Assembly (NCBI RefSeq): GCF_029931775.1
Contig: NC_079325.1
Coordinates: 21,495,461-21,559,460, forward strand
Length of the DNA: 64,000 nucleotides
Source of the DNA: Euleptes europaea
Taxonomy: Eukaryota > Chordata > Lepidosauria > Squamata > Sphaerodactylidae
Direction of reading: 5' to 3'
Shown: positions 62,001 through 64,000 of the stretch, in pieces
Layout: every line of letters begins with the position of its first letter
Numbering within the stretch: the stretch's first letter is position 1
The notes under the pieces: generated by a model
The model's database searches: none
Told to the model about the DNA's origin: nothing
What the model saw: only the letters and a program-made list of their open reading frames with translations
Translations under genes and position numbers: made by a program

Positions 62001-64000
62001 TACCGTAGACTGCCAAAAAAACAAATCAGTGGGTTATAGATCAAATCAAGCCTGAACTGACCCTAGAAGCTACTGAGGCTATCGTATTTTGGTCACATTA
62101 TGAGAAGGCAAGAGTCACTAGAAAAGACAGTCATGCTAGGAAAAGTTGAGGGCAGCAGGAAAAGAGTCACTAGAAAAGACAGTCATGCTAGGAAAAGTTG
62201 AGGGCAGCAGGAAAAGAGGAAGACCCAACAAGAGATGGATTGACTCAATAAACGAAACCACAGCTCTCAATTTGCAAGACCTGAGCAAGGCTGTCAAAGA
62301 CCGGACATTTTGGAGGATGCTGATGCATAGGGTTGCCATGAGTCGGAAGTGACTTGACGGCACTTAACACACACAATGACTAGTATTCATTTTGACTAGT
62401 AGCCATGGATAGCCCTATCATCCATAAGAAAAGCCCTGCTGGAGCAGACCAAGGCCCATCCCGTCCAGCAGTCTGTTCACACAGTGGCCAACCAGGTGCC
62501 TCCAGGAAGCCCACAAACAAGACGACTGCAGCAGCACCGTCCTTCCTGTGTTCCACCGCACCCAAAATAATAGGCATTGCCCTGCCTGTGTCCCGGTGTC
62601 CCGAAGCACCTAATATAACAGGCATGCTTCTCTGATCCTGGCGATAATAGGTATGCATCATGACTAGTATCCATTTTGACTAGTAGCCAAGGATAGACCT
62701 ATCCTCCACGAACATGTCCACACAACACTGTCCCCATGTCCTTCGACGGGGCTTTTGAACACAAGAAGCTGCCTTATACTGAACCAGACCCTTGGTCCAT
62801 CATGGCCAGTATTGTCTACTCTGACTGGCAGTGGTTCTCCAGGGTCTCAAGCAGAGGTCTTTCGCATCACTCACTTGCCTGGTCCCTTTAACTGGAGATG
62901 CCGGGGATTGAACCTGGGACCTTCTGCCTGCCAAGCAGAGGCTCTACCACTGAGCCACGGCCTCTCCCCATAATGAACACAAGAAGCTGCCTTATTCTGA
63001 ATCAGCCCCCTTGGTCCATCAAAGTCAGTGTTGTCTACTCAGACCAGCAGCGGCTCTCCAGGGTCTCAGGCAAAGGTCTTTTGCATCACTCACTTGCCTA
63101 GTCCCTTTAACTGGGGATGCCGGGGATTGAACCTGGGACCTTCTGTATGCCAAGCAGATGCTCTACCACTGAGCCACAGTCCCTCCCCTATGGCTCTCTA
63201 TGGCTCTCCTTCACATCACCTACTCCCTTGAACTGGAGATGCCGGGGATCGAACCTGGGACCCTCTGCATACCAAGCTGATGCTCTACCACTGAGCCACA
63301 GCCCCTCCCTATGGCTCTCCAGGGTCTCAGGCAGAGGTCTTTCCCAAAGACCATCACCTACTCGCCTAGTCCCTTTAACTGGAGATGCAGGGGATCGAAC
63401 CTGGGACCCTCTGCATGCCAGGCAGAGGCTCTGCCCCTGAGCCACAGCCCCTACCTATGGCTCTCCAGGGTCTCAGGCAGAGGTCTTTCCCAAAGACCAT
63501 CACCTACTCGCCTAGTCCCTTTAACTGGAGATGCCTAGGATCGAACCTGGGACCCTCCGCATGCCAAGCAGGTGCTCTACCCCTGAGCCACAGACCTTCC
63601 CCTATGGCTCTCCAGGGTCTCAGGCTGAGGTCTTTCCCATCACCTACTCGCCTACTCCCTTTAAGTGGAGATGCCGGGGATCGAACCCGGGACCCTCTGC
63701 ATGCCAGGCAGGCGCCCTGCCGCTGAGCCACCGCCCCTGCCCAGGAGAGCCCCCCGGGGACGGCCGTCTTCAGCCTGCTCACCGCGTAGTTCGCCGGCCC
63801 CCCTCGTCCTGCAGTTCGGCCAGGCTGATCTCGGCGCGGCCCAGGAACTTGTCGAGGCCCAGCAGGGCGCGGTGGGAGACGCTGAGCTGGAGGACGGCGG
63901 GCTGCGTGCCCCTCCTGCCCCCCTCGTCGTCTCCGGACAGGCCGCGCCGCGGCGGCGGGGGCAGCTCGAAGGTGGCCTCCTCGCGCCACACGGGCGAGCC
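49860..64000 (-). CDS. RAB11FIP1: RAB11FIP1 (Rab-coupling protein), exons 1 (partial) to 6
   Basis: Class I Rab11-family interacting protein, which binds Rab11/Rab25 and phosphoinositides to drive endosomal recycling (family knowledge). Six exons on the minus strand (64000-63783 partial, 57158-56701, 56067-55233, 53630-51651, 50894-50789, 50078-49860) join in phase to about 1,270 residues. The N-terminal C2 domain spans exons 1 and 2. A long, Ser-rich, presumably disordered middle follows, with five NPF motifs. The C terminus is a Rab11-binding coiled coil (FIP-RBD). The exon of 1,980 bp corresponds to the long RCP isoform exon. No frame break is seen. The start codon is just beyond the right edge. 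RAB11FIP2 and FIP5 are paralogues, but synteny and the exon 2-3 sequence fit FIP1. Confidence 0.95.
50789..50894 (-). CDS. RAB11FIP1: RAB11FIP1 exon 5
   Basis: The acceptor is ctctctttcag and the donor is tctaaag|gtactt. It encodes RLHPVKPMNTTSNKPPAKTL and then NITTKILDNQNETNLK. HPVKPMN is conserved with the mammalian protein. It starts with one base of a split Arg codon and ends in phase 0. Confidence 0.9.
51226..51336 (-). repeat. SINE family D-like fragment
   Basis: ccattttatcctcacaacaa, ccctgtgaggtaggttaggc and gtgactagctcaaggc match the middle of family D in reverse. Confidence 0.5.
51651..53630 (-). CDS. RAB11FIP1: RAB11FIP1 exon 4, long RCP-specific exon
   Basis: The acceptor is cttttctgcag and the donor is aagctcag|gtgaga. 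It is 1,980 bases, open throughout, encoding about 660 residues of Ser/Pro/Glu-rich sequence without obvious fold. Near the N-terminal end are three NNPF repeats with a trailing W/QES pattern (53519-53527, 53423-53431, 53318-53326 on the DNA). It also has VRFYDQIGRILKSQRDDKEV, KKSVTFAVDDPRAND, PPPQPAPRSVLKLKKEP and FDDYFKWNKSS. It resembles the alternatively used large exon of mammalian RAB11FIP1, so isoforms lacking it are likely (inference). Confidence 0.92.
53631..55232 (-). other. RAB11FIP1 intron 3, nothing recognised
   Basis: 1.6 kb without a repeat that I recognise. The plus-strand open frame near 54342-54794 has no recognisable product and no splice support. Confidence 0.35.
55233..56067 (-). 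CDS. RAB11FIP1: RAB11FIP1 exon 3
   Basis: The acceptor is ttatcttttcag and the donor is aacccag|gttagt. It encodes KPPANKAEDNFLY, SHKRTGSADSKQLN, GLKSKNDPVSRSNVCINGSH, KHLFSSQENLTS, SLPSYKLLSGGD and SSLLSLVTGKKEAE. NPF motifs occur in KETNPFEV and SLNPFTEN, and the exon ends PIKPR. The SRSNVCINGSHVY block matches mammalian RCP closely. The remainder is Ser/Glu/Lys-rich and likely disordered. Confidence 0.95.
56209..56507 (+). repeat. Sauria-type SINE, full-length
   Basis: aggagccccgtggtgcagag head (A box), gagttcgatcccgacagaag (B box), tgagtacccagcttgctggg, aacgtcgggatgtgacgtca and the BovB-like tail gcttgcacaggggaccttta. The best plus-strand copy, and the strongest single indicator of a squamate genome. 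Confidence 0.9.
56701..57158 (-). CDS. RAB11FIP1: RAB11FIP1 exon 2: end of C2 domain and basic linker
   Basis: The acceptor is tatttcaacag and the donor is cagaga|gtaagt. It encodes RWYKLHSKPGKKEKERGEIE, VDIQFMRSNMTASMFDLSMK, FGKLKDKLKGK, a Lys-rich run, SQSMSVLPSL and LRPSDFKSQWDDDDEDDDTL. The DIQFMR and SMFDLSMKDKSR blocks are diagnostic of FIP1/RCP. Confidence 0.96.
57951..58248 (+). repeat. SINE family B
   Basis: From ggccagcgtgtgtgttgtgg to ccaactcttcttctta. Confidence 0.83.
58786..59049. mobile_element. Terminal-inverted-repeat element with internal duplication
   Basis: The left end gttaccgcactaggtattcc + cagcaatgt and right end acatcgctgggaatacctag + tgcagtaac are inverted repeats that continue into ttataaaaaa, about 58 bp long. 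A partial second copy of the left arm (gtattcccaccgatgtatta ... ttataaaaaatac) lies inside at about 58857-58908. No transposase. Superfamily not assigned. Confidence 0.65.
59276..59490 (-). repeat. 5S-rRNA-derived SINE with BovB-like tail
   Basis: On the minus strand the head reads ctcagaagctaagaagggtc, agccctggttagtaattgaa and tgggagaccatc, matching the internal promoter region of vertebrate 5S rRNA. The tail, ttgatggcacttcacacac, resembles the BovB 3' end in this window. It is a diverged copy. Confidence 0.75.
59491..61147 (-). other. RAB11FIP1 intron 1 sequence, nothing recognised
   Basis: 1.66 kb with no gene and no repeat I can name, apart from a short L2/SINE-like ttatttgtttatttgggatttc stretch near 60190. 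Confidence 0.35.
61148..61346 (-). repeat. SINE family D
   Basis: The minus strand reads gtgtttggcgtgttggacta, gagactcgggttcaagcccc and onward; the tail is truncated. Confidence 0.68.
61353..61676 (-). repeat. CR1 3' end
   Basis: From aaaaaagccctgctggatca to gagttccacaatttaactat, the ttcttatg-tailed subfamily. Confidence 0.82.
61777..62424 (-). repeat. CR1 3' end interrupted by BovB
   Basis: CR1 pieces are 61777-61975 (cataaggacataaaaaaagc ... gtatgtatcatgact) and 62375-62424 (atgactagtattcattttga ...). atgact on both sides marks the BovB target duplication. Confidence 0.75.
61976..62374 (+). repeat. RTE-BovB 3' end with internal tandem duplication
   Basis: The plus-strand frame gives [40 protein letters not shown] and KAVKDRTFWRMLMHRVAMSR, the BovB ORF2 C terminus. 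A 53-bp unit is tandemly repeated (62111-62163, 62164-62216). 5'-truncated. Confidence 0.82.
62425..62730 (-). repeat. CR1 3' end with local duplication
   Basis: From cataagaaaagccctgctgg to cctccacgaacatgtccaca. The segment around aataataggcattgccctg and cctaatataacaggcatgct is a partial duplication. Confidence 0.8.
62757..63188 (-). repeat. Two full SINE family A copies in tandem
   Basis: 62757-62970 and 62973-63188, both inverted, from gaacacaagaagctgcctta to gagccacggcctctcccc and gagccacagtccctcccc. Both begin with the same gaacacaagaagctgcc variant, suggesting one arose by duplication. Confidence 0.85.
63189..63742 (-). repeat. Tandem array of truncated SINE family A units
   Basis: At least four head-to-tail units start tatggctctc(cagggtctcagg): 63199-63309, 63310-63455, 63456-63602 and 63603-63742, of 146-147 bp for the two complete ones. 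Each retains the tRNA-like head complement (gatcgaacctgggaccctct, gagccacagcccc) but lacks the SINE tail. The array ends about 40 bp from the exon 1 donor at 63783. Confidence 0.82.
63783..64000 (-). CDS. RAB11FIP1: RAB11FIP1 exon 1, 3' part: C2 domain
   Basis: The right-hand (5') end is cut by the window. It encodes GSPVWREEATFELP, a Pro/Arg/Gly-rich loop, VLQLSVSHRALLGLDKFLGR, then AEISLAELQDEGGRRTT, which are C2-domain strands. The donor is actacgcg|gtgagc. The exon is very GC-rich, consistent with a promoter CpG island. The donor is only about 40 bp from a tandem SINE array. Confidence 0.94.

Noticed and set aside
1868-63740. tRNA-like A and B boxes at many places
   Set aside because: All belong to SINE families A, B, D or Sauria-type SINEs with SINE bodies and tails; none folds as an obvious intact tRNA gene in my reading.
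1-64000. CRISPR arrays, bacterial operons, plasmid or phage features
   Set aside because: The window is spliced vertebrate DNA; the only regular repeats are SINE arrays and microsatellites.

Overview
The window is nuclear genomic DNA from a vertebrate, most likely a squamate reptile. The reasons are short exons with GT/AG introns, three genes in the same order as human chromosome 8p11 (ADGRA2, BRF2, RAB11FIP1), and a reptile-type repeat load: Sauria-type tRNA SINEs, RTE-BovB, CR1, 5'-truncated L1, hAT miniature elements, a Penelope-like element and a 5S-rRNA-headed SINE. I cannot name the species. Gene calls rest on remembered vertebrate protein families and on splice sites read by eye, not on a search.

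Layout. 1-23935 (+): the last 13 coding exons of ADGRA2 (GPR124), from the Ig-like domain through the hormone-receptor motif, GAIN/GPS region, seven membrane segments and the cytoplasmic tail ending in ETTV. The 5' exons (leucine-rich repeats) lie outside the window. 23936-31223: the ADGRA2 to BRF2 tail-to-tail interval, holding SINEs, CR1, a hAT miniature element and no gene I can support. 31224-37361 (-): four coding exons of BRF2, encoding 415 residues. A CpG-rich block at about 39879-40150 with a splice donor on the minus strand is probably its first, noncoding exon and promoter. 40151-47640: repeat-rich intergenic DNA (CR1, L1, BovB, a solo LTR, SINEs). About 47641-64000 (-): RAB11FIP1, with a possible long 3' UTR, five complete coding exons and the 3' part of exon 1, which runs off the right edge inside its C2 domain.

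The three genes do unrelated jobs: ADGRA2 is a WNT7 co-activator in brain endothelium, BRF2 is a Pol III initiation factor for type 3 promoters, and RAB11FIP1 is a Rab11 effector in recycling endosomes. Their adjacency is ancestral synteny, not a functional cluster.

I found no novel enzymatic or defence system. The most informative material is in the mobile DNA. A snapped-back Penelope-like element sits in a hAT miniature element with a 14-bp target duplication. A 5S-headed SINE shares a BovB-like tail. A truncated SINE is tandemly amplified beside the RAB11FIP1 exon 1 donor. A young L1 lies just inside the inferred first intron of BRF2. There are several near-perfect palindromes. In the proteins, the RAB11FIP1 NPF repeats and the non-canonical ADGRA2 GPS merit a second look.
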